Below are positions 41,606 through 50,105 of a DNA stretch of 64,000 nucleotides, piece by piece. This DNA comes from Bacillota bacterium. Lineage in GTDB: Bacteria > Bacillota > Clostridia > Lachnospirales > Lachnospiraceae. The stretch covers positions 124,001 through 188,000 of the forward strand of contig JAEYGZ010000027.1 of assembly GCA_023409535.1 (NCBI GenBank). The letters run 5' to 3'. How positions within the stretch are numbered: the stretch's first letter is position 1; each line of letters begins with the position of its first letter. A program made the translations under genes and the position numbers. Under the pieces are notes generated by a model. It saw nothing but the letters and a program-made list of their open reading frames with translations. It was not told the DNA's origin and made no database searches.

Positions 41606-42535
41606 ATGAAGAATAGCGGAAGGAAAGGCTTCTTCAAAAAACTTTATAAGTATCGAATCTTTCTTTTAATGCTTACACCTGCAATTGTCTATACGCTGAT
41701 CTTTGCTTACTATCCGATGACAGGTATCGTCATGGCATTTAAGAAATATTCCTATGCCGGCGGGATTTGGGGCAGTCCCTGGAACGGGCTGGAGAATTTC
41801 AAGTTTTTCTTTAAATCCGGACAAGCAGGTCTGGTAACCAGAAATACCGTTTTATATAACCTGCTGTTTATTGCGGTTAATATGATAACGCAGATTGCGG
41901 TGGCGATATTTCTCACAGAGATACGGAATAAGCATTTTCGGAAGCTTTCACAATCTATCATGTTCTTACCCTATTTCATTTCCTGGGTTATCGTCGGTGT
42001 TATGGCATTTAACATATTCAGTTCTGATTATGGCTTCATGAATCGTTTGATTATCTTCTTCGGCGGAGAGAAAATTTCCTTTTATACAAAACCGGAAGTA
42101 TGGCCCTTTATTTTATTATTCTTTAATGTCTGGAAGAACATCGGTTACGGTTCGGTTATGTATCTGGCGGCGATTATGGGAATTGATACCTCCATCTATG
42201 AGGCGGCGGCAATTGACGGTGCCAATGTGTTCCAGCGAATTTTTAAAGTTACCATCCCGATGATCCTGCCGACTGCAACCATCCTTCTTTTATTATCCGT
42301 CGGCGGCATCTTCAAAGGAAATTTTGATATGTTTTATAATCTGGTGGGCAATAACGGCCTGCTTTATAATTATACGGATGTTATCGACACCTTGACCTTC
42401 CGTGCATTGATCAGCAGTAATAATTTCGGGATGTCGGCTTCCATCGGCTTGTATCAGTCCGTGCTCTGCTTTATCACGATCCTTGCCGTGAATAAGTTGG
42501 TCGGCTTGTATGACAAAGACTATACATTATTTTAG
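41606..42535 (+). CDS. Sugar ABC transporter permease (LplB type)
   Basis: 309 aa, six helices, EAA loop EAAAIDGANVFQRIFKVTIP. LplB-type permeases with long Lpl-type binding proteins import complex plant oligosaccharides. ATG 41606 has GAGGAGGA upstream. First gene of the galactan operon, just after the operator region. Confidence 0.95.
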   Translation: MKNSGRKGFFKKLYKYRIFLLMLTPAIVYTLIFAYYPMTGIVMAFKKYSYAGGIWGSPWNGLENFKFFFKSGQAGLVTRNTVLYNLLFIAVNMITQIAVAIFLTEIRNKHFRKLSQSIMFLPYFISWVIVGVMAFNIFSSDYGFMNRLIIFFGGEKISFYTKPEVWPFILLFFNVWKNIGYGSVMYLAAIMGIDTSIYEAAAIDGANVFQRIFKVTIPMILPTATILLLLSVGGIFKGNFDMFYNLVGNNGLLYNYTDVIDTLTFRALISSNNFGMSASIGLYQSVLCFITILAVNKLVGLYDKDYTLF

Positions 42536-42546
42536 GAGGGATGCAA

Positions 42547-43470
42547 GTGAAATCTGCTAAGCGTTTGGGAAAAATTAAAAGCGGCTCTGATGTGATTGCG
42601 CTGAACATCATCGGTTATTTATTCTGCGGCTTAATCGCACTGCTTTGCCTGGTTCCGTTTCTCATGATTTTATCGGGTTCCTTCTCCTCGGAAGCGGCAA
42701 TTACGAAAAACGGATTTAGCTTATTGCCGCAGAATTTCAGTCTGGAGGCATATAAGACAGTATTTCATGAGCCGGTCGTTGTACTGCGTGCCTATGCGAC
42801 TACCATCGGTCTCACAATCGCAGGAACGGCCGTCGGGCTGTTATTGCAAACCATGACAGCCTATGTATTGGCGAGAAAGGATTTTGAATGGAGAAATTAC
42901 TTTTCCTTCTTCTTTTACTTTACAACGCTGTTCAGCGGCGGTTTGGTACCCTACTACATATTGATGTCCAATACATTGGATCTGAAAGACAACTATCTGG
43001 CGTTACTGCTTCCGCTCTTATTCAGTGTGTACAACCTGCTGATTATGAAGAGTTACATTATGGCTATTCCGGAGTCGCTGATTGATGCGGCAAAAATCGA
43101 TGGCTGCGGAGAGGTACGCACGCTGTTTCAGGTGGTAATCCCCTTAATCAAGCCGGCGCTGGCTACCGTAGGATTGTTCATTGCACTGGCGTATTGGAAT
43201 GACTGGTACAACGCAATGCTGTACATAAAGACGGACAGTAAATATCCGCTGCAGTATTTCTTATACCAGCAAATGAATGATATTGAAGCTTATAAGAAGC
43301 TGATTGCAAACAATGCCGTGAGCAGCTCTGTCGTCAGTGCCATGTCCTTGCCGACACAGACCTTGAAGATGGCGTTGACCATCGTAGTTACCGGCCCGAT
43401 TATTCTGGCATATCCCCTGGTGCAGAAGTATTTCGTACAGGGTATTACCATCGGCGCAGTGAAAGGCTAA
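42547..43470 (+). CDS. Sugar ABC transporter permease (YtcP/LplC type)
   Basis: 307 aa, six helices, EAA loop DAAKIDGCGEVRTLFQVVIP and C-terminal ITIGAVKG. GTG 42547 is preferred, with AGGAGG 7 nt upstream; ATG 42541 lies only 1 nt after that site. Pairs with the LplB-type permease. Confidence 0.94.
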   Translation: MKSAKRLGKIKSGSDVIALNIIGYLFCGLIALLCLVPFLMILSGSFSSEAAITKNGFSLLPQNFSLEAYKTVFHEPVVVLRAYATTIGLTIAGTAVGLLLQTMTAYVLARKDFEWRNYFSFFFYFTTLFSGGLVPYYILMSNTLDLKDNYLALLLPLLFSVYNLLIMKSYIMAIPESLIDAAKIDGCGEVRTLFQVVIPLIKPALATVGLFIALAYWNDWYNAMLYIKTDSKYPLQYFLYQQMNDIEAYKKLIANNAVSSSVVSAMSLPTQTLKMALTIVVTGPIILAYPLVQKYFVQGITIGAVKG

Positions 43471-43559
43471 TGTACTGACTGTATGCAATCTGCGGTATTA
43501 TCCTGGATTACAAACAGTCGGTTCACTGTAATAAAATAAAATATAAAGGGAGGATTTTT

Positions 43560-45152
43560 ATGAAAAAAGGTAGGAAAAAGATGCTGGCACTGCTGCTTGG
43601 TGTAACCATGCTGGTAAGTATGCTCGCCGGCTGCGGAGCGTCGAAAGACACTGGGGATGGCAAGGAAGCAAGTCCGACGAAGGAAGCTGCCGCAGGTGAC
43701 GGGGCTTCAGCTGCGCCCGCAAATGCGGTGGATACTTCTGAGCATGTGGAGTTAAAGATGTATCTGATCGGTGACAGGACTCCGGACTTTGATGAGGTGT
43801 ATGGAAAAATCAATGAAATTCTGGAGGAAAAGCTGAATTGTTCCATCAGTGTGGAATTTCTGTCCTGGGGAGAGCATGATACCAAATATTCCTTACTGTT
43901 TTCTTCACAGGAGGATTTTGATCTGATCTTTACGGCCTCCAGCTGGTGCCACTATGAGCAAACAGTAGCGCTGGGCGGTTTTTATCCGATGTCCGAGGAC
44001 TTTATTCAAACCTATGCACCGGATATCTGGAAGGTAGTGCCGGAAGTGGCTTGGGATCAAGCGAAGATTAATGGTCAGATTTATATGGTTCCTAATTATC
44101 AGAATGAATTCGGTCAGGATGTTATTGCGGTTCGAGGCGATCTGATGAAAAAGTACGGCTTCGAAAATATTACTACCTGGGAGGACCTGGTAAGCTTCTA
44201 TAAAGCCTGCGCAGCAGATGGTATTTATGCAAGCCAGGGCGGCCCCTGGTATCAATATTTCCAGTCACAGGGTCTGTCCACTACGGGAGGTGTTCCTAAG
44301 GCCGGAGAGCTTTATCTGTATCATGCGCAAGACCCCGCCGATCTGAACTTCACCTATCTGCTGGATTGGGATGGCTTTACCAAGTACTGTAAAGAGATGA
44401 AAGAGCTTGCAGACGCAGGCAGCTGGTCTCCGGACGTATTAAATTCCAATGATGAAAGACAGACCGGTCTGCTTTCCGGAAGAACTGCCAGTATGATATG
44501 GAATCTTGGCAGCTGCAGACTTTATGCAAAGCAGGCAAATACGGAGAACCCTGATTGGAACGTAACCATATGCGATCCTGTATCCTCGCAGCCCAAGAAG
44601 GTCAATTCCTATATCAATAACGGTGTTGCCATTAATGCAAGCAGCAAAAATAAAGAAAGAGCGATGATGGTATTAAATGAATTCTATACCAATCCTGAAG
44701 TCTATGATTTGGCGATGCTTGGTATTGAAGGTAAACACTGGGAGGCAGCAGGTGATAAAGAATATAAGATTATTGACGAAAGCGGTTATGGCGTATCCAG
44801 CAACTGCAACTGGGGCTGGAATAATGCGAATATAACCAGAACGGAATATATCGAGAACAGAACGTCACTGGATGATACTTACGATACCTTGCTGGCAGGC
44901 TTCAATAATAATATAAAGGCTGAGCATGTATATGATGGTTTCAACTTTGATTCGACTAACGTTACCACACAGGTGGCTGCTGTGGAAGCAGCACTGGGTA
45001 ATTACTATAATCCGCTGGTGAACGGATTGGTGGAGGATGTTGACAAGGCAATTGCCGAACTGAAGGCAGCACTGGAAAGTGCAGGTGTGCGTGATATTCA
45101 GGCAGAACTGGAAAAGCAGGCAGCGGATTACGTCACCAAAAAGCAAGGTTAA
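43560..45152 (+). CDS. Long (LplA-type) sugar-binding lipoprotein
   Basis: 530 aa. Signal peptide with lipobox LAGC (Cys about residue 22), an Ala/Lys/Glu-rich linker, then a long solute-binding domain (MYLIGDRTPDFDEVYGKINEIL opening, typical of the 500-residue Lpl class). ATG 43560 has GGGAGG 8 nt upstream. From the operon's enzymes its ligand should be beta-1,4-galacto-oligosaccharide. The C-terminal 45 residues form an amphipathic helix common in this class. Confidence 0.95.
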   Translation: MKKGRKKMLALLLGVTMLVSMLAGCGASKDTGDGKEASPTKEAAAGDGASAAPANAVDTSEHVELKMYLIGDRTPDFDEVYGKINEILEEKLNCSISVEFLSWGEHDTKYSLLFSSQEDFDLIFTASSWCHYEQTVALGGFYPMSEDFIQTYAPDIWKVVPEVAWDQAKINGQIYMVPNYQNEFGQDVIAVRGDLMKKYGFENITTWEDLVSFYKACAADGIYASQGGPWYQYFQSQGLSTTGGVPKAGELYLYHAQDPADLNFTYLLDWDGFTKYCKEMKELADAGSWSPDVLNSNDERQTGLLSGRTASMIWNLGSCRLYAKQANTENPDWNVTICDPVSSQPKKVNSYINNGVAINASSKNKERAMMVLNEFYTNPEVYDLAMLGIEGKHWEAAGDKEYKIIDESGYGVSSNCNWGWNNANITRTEYIENRTSLDDTYDTLLAGFNNNIKAEHVYDGFNFDSTNVTTQVAAVEAALGNYYNPLVNGLVEDVDKAIAELKAALESAGVRDIQAELEKQAADYVTKKQG

Positions 45153-45164
45153 TAAACTGCTTAC

Positions 45165-45189
45165 GGGCTGTTACAAAGTGTAGCAGCCC
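45165..45189 (+). terminator. Intercistronic hairpin after the binding protein gene
   Basis: 11-bp stem GGGCTGTTACA / TGTAGCAGCCC with a 3-nt loop and only TT following. It probably lowers read-through into the LacI and hydrolase genes. Confidence 0.6.
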
Positions 45190-45245
45190 TTCAAAGTGTG
45201 CCTGGCAGGCGCACCGCTTATAAATCGGTATCAGGAGGCTGAAAC

Positions 45246-46229
45246 ATGACGCAGGAGGATATTGCAAAAAAAATAGGGGTATCCAAGAGTACGGTATCCA
45301 GAGCTTTGTCCGGTAAAGGCAGGGTAGGGGAAACTACCCGTGATCAAATCATAACCATAGCCAGGGAGCAGGGGTTACTGAAATCGAGTGAAGCATCAGG
45401 ACGAATTCGAAGCCACAATATCGGGGTTGTCCTTCCTGCGGATGTATATTCCAGCGGAAGCCTCTATTTCCATGATTGTCTGCTTGGCATTTGTGAAGTT
45501 GCTTCCCTGCTGGATTATCATGTGCTGATTACCATCGGAATGATGAATGATATCTCCGGTATCCGAACGCTTGTTGAAAATGAAAAGGTGGACGGCATTA
45601 TTCTCACCCGGAGCCTGGAGGATGATAAGGCGGTACAGTACCTGACAGAGATACATTTCCCCACAGGAATTACCGGTATCTGCGAAAATGAGGATGTGAT
45701 TCAGGTGGATACCGACAATGAAGCGGCAACAGAACATCTGACCTCTCTCCTGATTGGACGGGGCTTCAGCAAATTTGCACTGATCGTTGAGGATTTGACG
45801 TATAATGTAAACAGAAGCCGACACGACGGTTTTTGTAAGGCACTTTTAAAAAATGGCATTATGGAAAATAATCAGGCATTTTATATTGGTATGTTAAAAA
45901 AAGATAATCTGGATGCCATTATCAGCGACATCATGTCAAAAAAGGTGGAGTGCATTGTCTGCGGAGATGATACCGTCTGTACCCTGATCACCTCCAGACT
46001 GCAGGCGGACGGATATAGGATTCCTCAGGATATCGCGATTGCATCCTTATATAACAGCTCTAATTTAAACTGCTTCTCGCCTGCGATTACGGCGGTGAAT
46101 GTACCGGCCATACAGGTGGGAAATATGATTGGCAAGCAATTAATCAATTCCCTGCTGGGAAAGGAATATGTGCATAAAACGAAGATGGATTATGAGATAT
46201 TGCTTAGAAAATCATCCAACAGAATTTGA
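45246..46229 (+). CDS. LacI-family regulator of the galactan operon
   Basis: 327 aa. Helix-turn-helix at the very N-terminus (MTQEDIAKKIGVSKSTVSRALSG), hinge, and sugar-sensing domain (DGIILTRS, CIVCGDDTVC). ATG 45246 has AGGAGG 8 nt upstream. Because it is encoded inside the operon, control is autoregulatory; the palindromes around 41567-41585 are the likely targets. Inducer is expected to be galactobiose, galactose or a derivative. Confidence 0.93.
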   Translation: MTQEDIAKKIGVSKSTVSRALSGKGRVGETTRDQIITIAREQGLLKSSEASGRIRSHNIGVVLPADVYSSGSLYFHDCLLGICEVASLLDYHVLITIGMMNDISGIRTLVENEKVDGIILTRSLEDDKAVQYLTEIHFPTGITGICENEDVIQVDTDNEAATEHLTSLLIGRGFSKFALIVEDLTYNVNRSRHDGFCKALLKNGIMENNQAFYIGMLKKDNLDAIISDIMSKKVECIVCGDDTVCTLITSRLQADGYRIPQDIAIASLYNSSNLNCFSPAITAVNVPAIQVGNMIGKQLINSLLGKEYVHKTKMDYEILLRKSSNRI

Positions 46230-46240
46230 GGTAAACAAAA

Positions 46241-47980
46241 ATGAGTGGTCATCAGACGGATTTTTATAAAGGAATGGACATATCCTTTCTGCCGGAATTT
46301 CTGGAGGAAGGAATGCAGATAAAGGATTTTGACGGTGCAATCACAGAACCTTTTGCATTGATCGCCAGCTATGGCGTCAATGCAATCCGGCTGCGCATAT
46401 GGAATAATCCTGAACTTGTGCCGGAATCCAAGGGGTATTGCAGCCTTGCCCATACGATTGCTATGGCAAAGAAAATCAAAGCCCATGGCATGAGCTTTAT
46501 GCTGGATTTTCATTACTCCGATTACTGGGCGGATCCGGCCAAGCAGAATAAGCCCAAGGCCTGGGCGGATTTAAGCTTTGAAGAACTGGAAGAGGCGGTT
46601 TATACTTATACAAGGGATACCCTGCTGTCTCTGCAGGCAGAAGGGGTATTGCCGGATCAGGTGCAGATCGGAAACGAGATCAGGAGCGGTCTGTTATTTC
46701 CGGAGGGGGAATTGCCGGATTATGCCTCTATGGTACGGCTGGTCAATGCCGGAATTCGCGGCGCAAGGGCGGTGGCGGAGGCCGGTGTACTGCAGGTCAT
46801 GATCCATCTGGATCAGGGCGGCCGGTATTTTTATTTAAACGAATGGTTTTCCAAAGCAATTGCTAACGGACTGATGGAGTTTGATATTATAGGGTTATCC
46901 TATTATCCCTTTTGGCACGGGACCTTTACGGATTTGCGTGAGACGTTAAAAAAGCTTACCCAGGTGTATCACAAGCCGGTCATGATTGTGGAAACGGCTC
47001 ATGCGTGGAGGAGAAGCAAATATGGGTTTATTGATGAAGCCCAGGAGAGAATCGCCGGTATCCCGGCCTCACCCCAGGGACAGAAGAAGGTACTGGATCT
47101 GGTAATGAATATCGTGGCTTCTCTGCCGGAGCATAGAGGGCTTGGGGTTTATTACTGGGAGCCTTTATGCCTGCCGCGGCCCGGGCAGGGCGGCTGGTCG
47201 GAGAACATGGGACTTCTTAATGAAGACGGGAAGATTCTGGAAGGCATCAGATCCTTTCTGTTTACCAGACAGCAGCAGCGCTGCGGAGAATATGCGAAGG
47301 TGTATGACCCTGCACCGATAACGGCAGAAGCCGGAACCGTACCGGAGCTGCCGCAAGAACTGTCCGTGCTTTTCTATGACGGAACCATTGAAAAGAGGGG
47401 AGTGACCTGGCAGGCTGAGACCTTAGGCGATGCCTGGTATCTGCAGCCGGGCGAATATCGGATTGCGGGAAAAACGGAGGGTGTTGAAGAAAATGCCACA
47501 ATAACGGTACATATTCTTCAGAGGCTTCCGGAGGCGGAAAATCTCCTGCGCGATACGAATTGGGAGGAAGGGCTGACACAGTGGAGGATAGAAAGCGCCG
47601 ATGAACAGGTGATGGCACAGCTTTATCCTGAGTTTATAGAGCCTTTTCCGGCTCCTCCCCAGAATGCTCTTCGCGTGGAAGCTCCCAAAAACTTTACCTT
47701 TCAGATCAGCCAGCAGGTAACCGTCACCCAGGATTGCAGCTATAAGCTGGAAGCGGAGTTTATGGGAACAGATACGACGAATGTAGAGATCCGTTTCTTT
47801 GCACAGACGGAGGAAGCGGAGAAAGAAATTATGATTCATCCGTCAGAGCATGAGTGGACCTTGTATGAAATCAAAGATATTGTCAGCAGGAAGAAGCACC
47901 TAACCATTGGTGTCAGTATCACAGCTCCTCCGATTTATTGCATGCTGCGAAAGCTCAGATTGACGAAACAATATACATGA
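46241..47980 (+). CDS. GH53 endo-beta-1,4-galactanase, cytoplasmic, with C-terminal module
   Basis: 579 aa. The GH53 barrel (residues 5-345) carries the diagnostic DFHYSDYWADPAKQNKP strand, acid/base Glu in VQIGNEI and nucleophile Glu in MIVETAHAW. A C-terminal beta-sandwich from about residue 430 (LLRDTNWEEGLTQWRIES) resembles galactan-binding modules of the CBM61 kind that accompany GH53. Most GH53 enzymes are secreted; here there is no signal peptide, so it should trim imported galacto-oligosaccharides in the cytoplasm, or it is released another way. It starts 11 nt after the regulator gene. Confidence 0.93.
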   Translation: MSGHQTDFYKGMDISFLPEFLEEGMQIKDFDGAITEPFALIASYGVNAIRLRIWNNPELVPESKGYCSLAHTIAMAKKIKAHGMSFMLDFHYSDYWADPAKQNKPKAWADLSFEELEEAVYTYTRDTLLSLQAEGVLPDQVQIGNEIRSGLLFPEGELPDYASMVRLVNAGIRGARAVAEAGVLQVMIHLDQGGRYFYLNEWFSKAIANGLMEFDIIGLSYYPFWHGTFTDLRETLKKLTQVYHKPVMIVETAHAWRRSKYGFIDEAQERIAGIPASPQGQKKVLDLVMNIVASLPEHRGLGVYYWEPLCLPRPGQGGWSENMGLLNEDGKILEGIRSFLFTRQQQRCGEYAKVYDPAPITAEAGTVPELPQELSVLFYDGTIEKRGVTWQAETLGDAWYLQPGEYRIAGKTEGVEENATITVHILQRLPEAENLLRDTNWEEGLTQWRIESADEQVMAQLYPEFIEPFPAPPQNALRVEAPKNFTFQISQQVTVTQDCSYKLEAEFMGTDTTNVEIRFFAQTEEAEKEIMIHPSEHEWTLYEIKDIVSRKKHLTIGVSITAPPIYCMLRKLRLTKQYT

Positions 47981-47993
47981 GGAGAATTTGGAC

Positions 47994-50066
47994 ATGAAGA
48001 AAGAATTTGACTACAACAGCCACTATCTTACCAGGGATGGCAGACCTTGGTTTCCGGTTATGGGTGAAATGCATTACAGCAGATATCTCGAGACATTATG
48101 GGAAGAGTCACTGCGTAAAATCAAAGCGGGCGGACTGACCATTGTGTCAACCTATGTTATCTGGATTCACCATGAAGAGGAAGAAGGAAGCTTTGACTTT
48201 GCGGGATGCCGGGATTTAAAGCGATTTGTACATTTGTGCAGAAAAGTAGGAATCTCCGTATTTCTAAGACTTGGTCCCTGGGTTCATGGAGAGGTTAGAA
48301 ACGGAGGGTTTCCGGACTGGCTGCAGAAGAAAGAAGCAGACGGCATAGCGCTTCGCAGCAACGATGAGAATTATCTAACCTATGTCAGGCGCTTCTGGGA
48401 GCAGGTTTATGATCAGGTGGAGGGCTTATTCTATAAGGATGGTGGGCCGATTATCGGCATTCAGATCGAAAATGAATACGGTCATGTCGGCGGTCTGCAG
48501 GGAGAAGCCGGAGAAGCGCATATGAGAGCCTTGACTGCGTTAGCCAAGGAGATTGGATTTCAGGTTCCTTTGTATACCGCCACAGGCTGGGGCGGCGCCT
48601 GCATCGGTGATCTGCTGCCTGTGATGGGCGGCTACTGCGAAGCACCCTGGGATCAGCGGACCTGCGAATTGGAAGCGAATACAAACTATGTATTCAGCCA
48701 TATACGAAATGATGCGTTAATTGCCAGTGACCATCATGTAGAGGGAGCGGTTACTTTTGAGGAAGATAACTATCCGTTCCTGACCGCCGAGCTGGGCGGC
48801 GGTATGCAGGTGACCGCACACAGAAGACCGGTGGCAACCGGCAGGGATATCGGAGCCATGTCGCTTACCAAGCTTGGCAGCGGTGTCGCGCTGCTTGGCT
48901 ATTATATGTATCATGGCGGCAGTAATCCAAAAGGAAAGCTGTCTACCCTGCAGGAAAGTAAGAACACCGGATATCTCAATGATCTGCCGGAGATCAATTA
49001 TGATTTTAATGCACCAATCAGACAGTACGGCGCCCTATCGGACAGCTACCGGGAAATTAAGCTGCTGGCCTACTTTTTATCGGAATTCGGGGAAGAATTG
49101 GCAGCGCTGCCTGCGAAAATCATGCCGGAGCATGTAAAACCGGAGGATCTGCATACCCTGCGGGTTTCCTGCAGGCATGATGAAGAACACGGCTATGTAT
49201 TCTTCAATAACTATCAGAGAAGAAGGAAAATGGATTCACATAAAAGGGTGAGTTTGACAGGATTATGCGGTGCAGGTAATGTGATATTCCCGCCTTTGGA
49301 CATAGAAGACGGAGCCTATGGATTTTTTCCGTACCGGATGAAATTGGGAGAGGCCGTACTGGTCTCTGCGCTGGCAACCCCTCTCTGCAGCCTGAATACC
49401 AATGCCGGAAGAACCTATCTGTTTTACGGGAATTATGATCCGCAATTTGCCTGGGCGGATGAAAGGTCCGCCGACATTCTGCATTTGTCAAGAGAAGATG
49501 CCTTAAATGCCTGGAAGGTGAGCCTGGATCAGGATTACCTGATACTAAATGATAATTATGTATGGGAAGAGGATGGTGTTCTTAAGGTAACCGGTTCCGG
49601 CCATACCGTCCTCAAATGCTACCCGAAGCCAACGATGGAAATCCCGGGCTTTCTCCCTTGCGGCCAGGAGGGCCGATTTACAGTTTATGAACGGAATAGG
49701 AACGGGAAGGCTGCGCATGCAGAGGCTGTATTGATATCCCGGGAGGATAAGAGGTCAGTTTACGAAATTTCTGTTGCTTATGCGAAAGAGGCGGATCGTC
49801 TGGAGGGACGGGATACGATACTCTGGATGTCCTATGCCGGGGAAAGGATGGAGATTTTTGCGGGAAATCAAAAAATAAATGATCATTTCTATACAGGGCA
49901 GGAGGTACCCATCAGCCTTGGTTATTTTGGATTTCCCGGCAAATTAACGGTGGTGATCGATGTACTTTATGAAACAGATGCTATTTTTATTGAAAATTGG
50001 CCGCAGTTTCAGGAAGGGTGTGCCTGCAGCTTAAACAAGGTATGGGTTGCGGAGGAATACCGGTAA
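47994..50066 (+). CDS. GH35 beta-galactosidase
   Basis: 690 aa, cytoplasmic. The GH35 catalytic barrel shows acid/base Glu in GIQIENEYGH and nucleophile Glu in FLTAELGGGMQ, with family blocks GEMHYSRY and LRLGPWVHGEVRNGGFPDWL. Beta-sandwich domains fill the C-terminal half. Start ATG 47994 has AGGAGA 8 nt upstream; the in-frame TTG 47988 is too close. Two beta-galactosidases of different families follow the galactanase, which suggests that one cleaves linear beta-1,4-galactosyl units and the other handles branch or terminal linkages. Confidence 0.94.
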   Translation: MKKEFDYNSHYLTRDGRPWFPVMGEMHYSRYLETLWEESLRKIKAGGLTIVSTYVIWIHHEEEEGSFDFAGCRDLKRFVHLCRKVGISVFLRLGPWVHGEVRNGGFPDWLQKKEADGIALRSNDENYLTYVRRFWEQVYDQVEGLFYKDGGPIIGIQIENEYGHVGGLQGEAGEAHMRALTALAKEIGFQVPLYTATGWGGACIGDLLPVMGGYCEAPWDQRTCELEANTNYVFSHIRNDALIASDHHVEGAVTFEEDNYPFLTAELGGGMQVTAHRRPVATGRDIGAMSLTKLGSGVALLGYYMYHGGSNPKGKLSTLQESKNTGYLNDLPEINYDFNAPIRQYGALSDSYREIKLLAYFLSEFGEELAALPAKIMPEHVKPEDLHTLRVSCRHDEEHGYVFFNNYQRRRKMDSHKRVSLTGLCGAGNVIFPPLDIEDGAYGFFPYRMKLGEAVLVSALATPLCSLNTNAGRTYLFYGNYDPQFAWADERSADILHLSREDALNAWKVSLDQDYLILNDNYVWEEDGVLKVTGSGHTVLKCYPKPTMEIPGFLPCGQEGRFTVYERNRNGKAAHAEAVLISREDKRSVYEISVAYAKEADRLEGRDTILWMSYAGERMEIFAGNQKINDHFYTGQEVPISLGYFGFPGKLTVVIDVLYETDAIFIENWPQFQEGCACSLNKVWVAEEYR

Positions 50067-50105
50067 CGAAAGCCGGAGATATGAAGCAGCGCAGAAAGGA
50101 GGAAA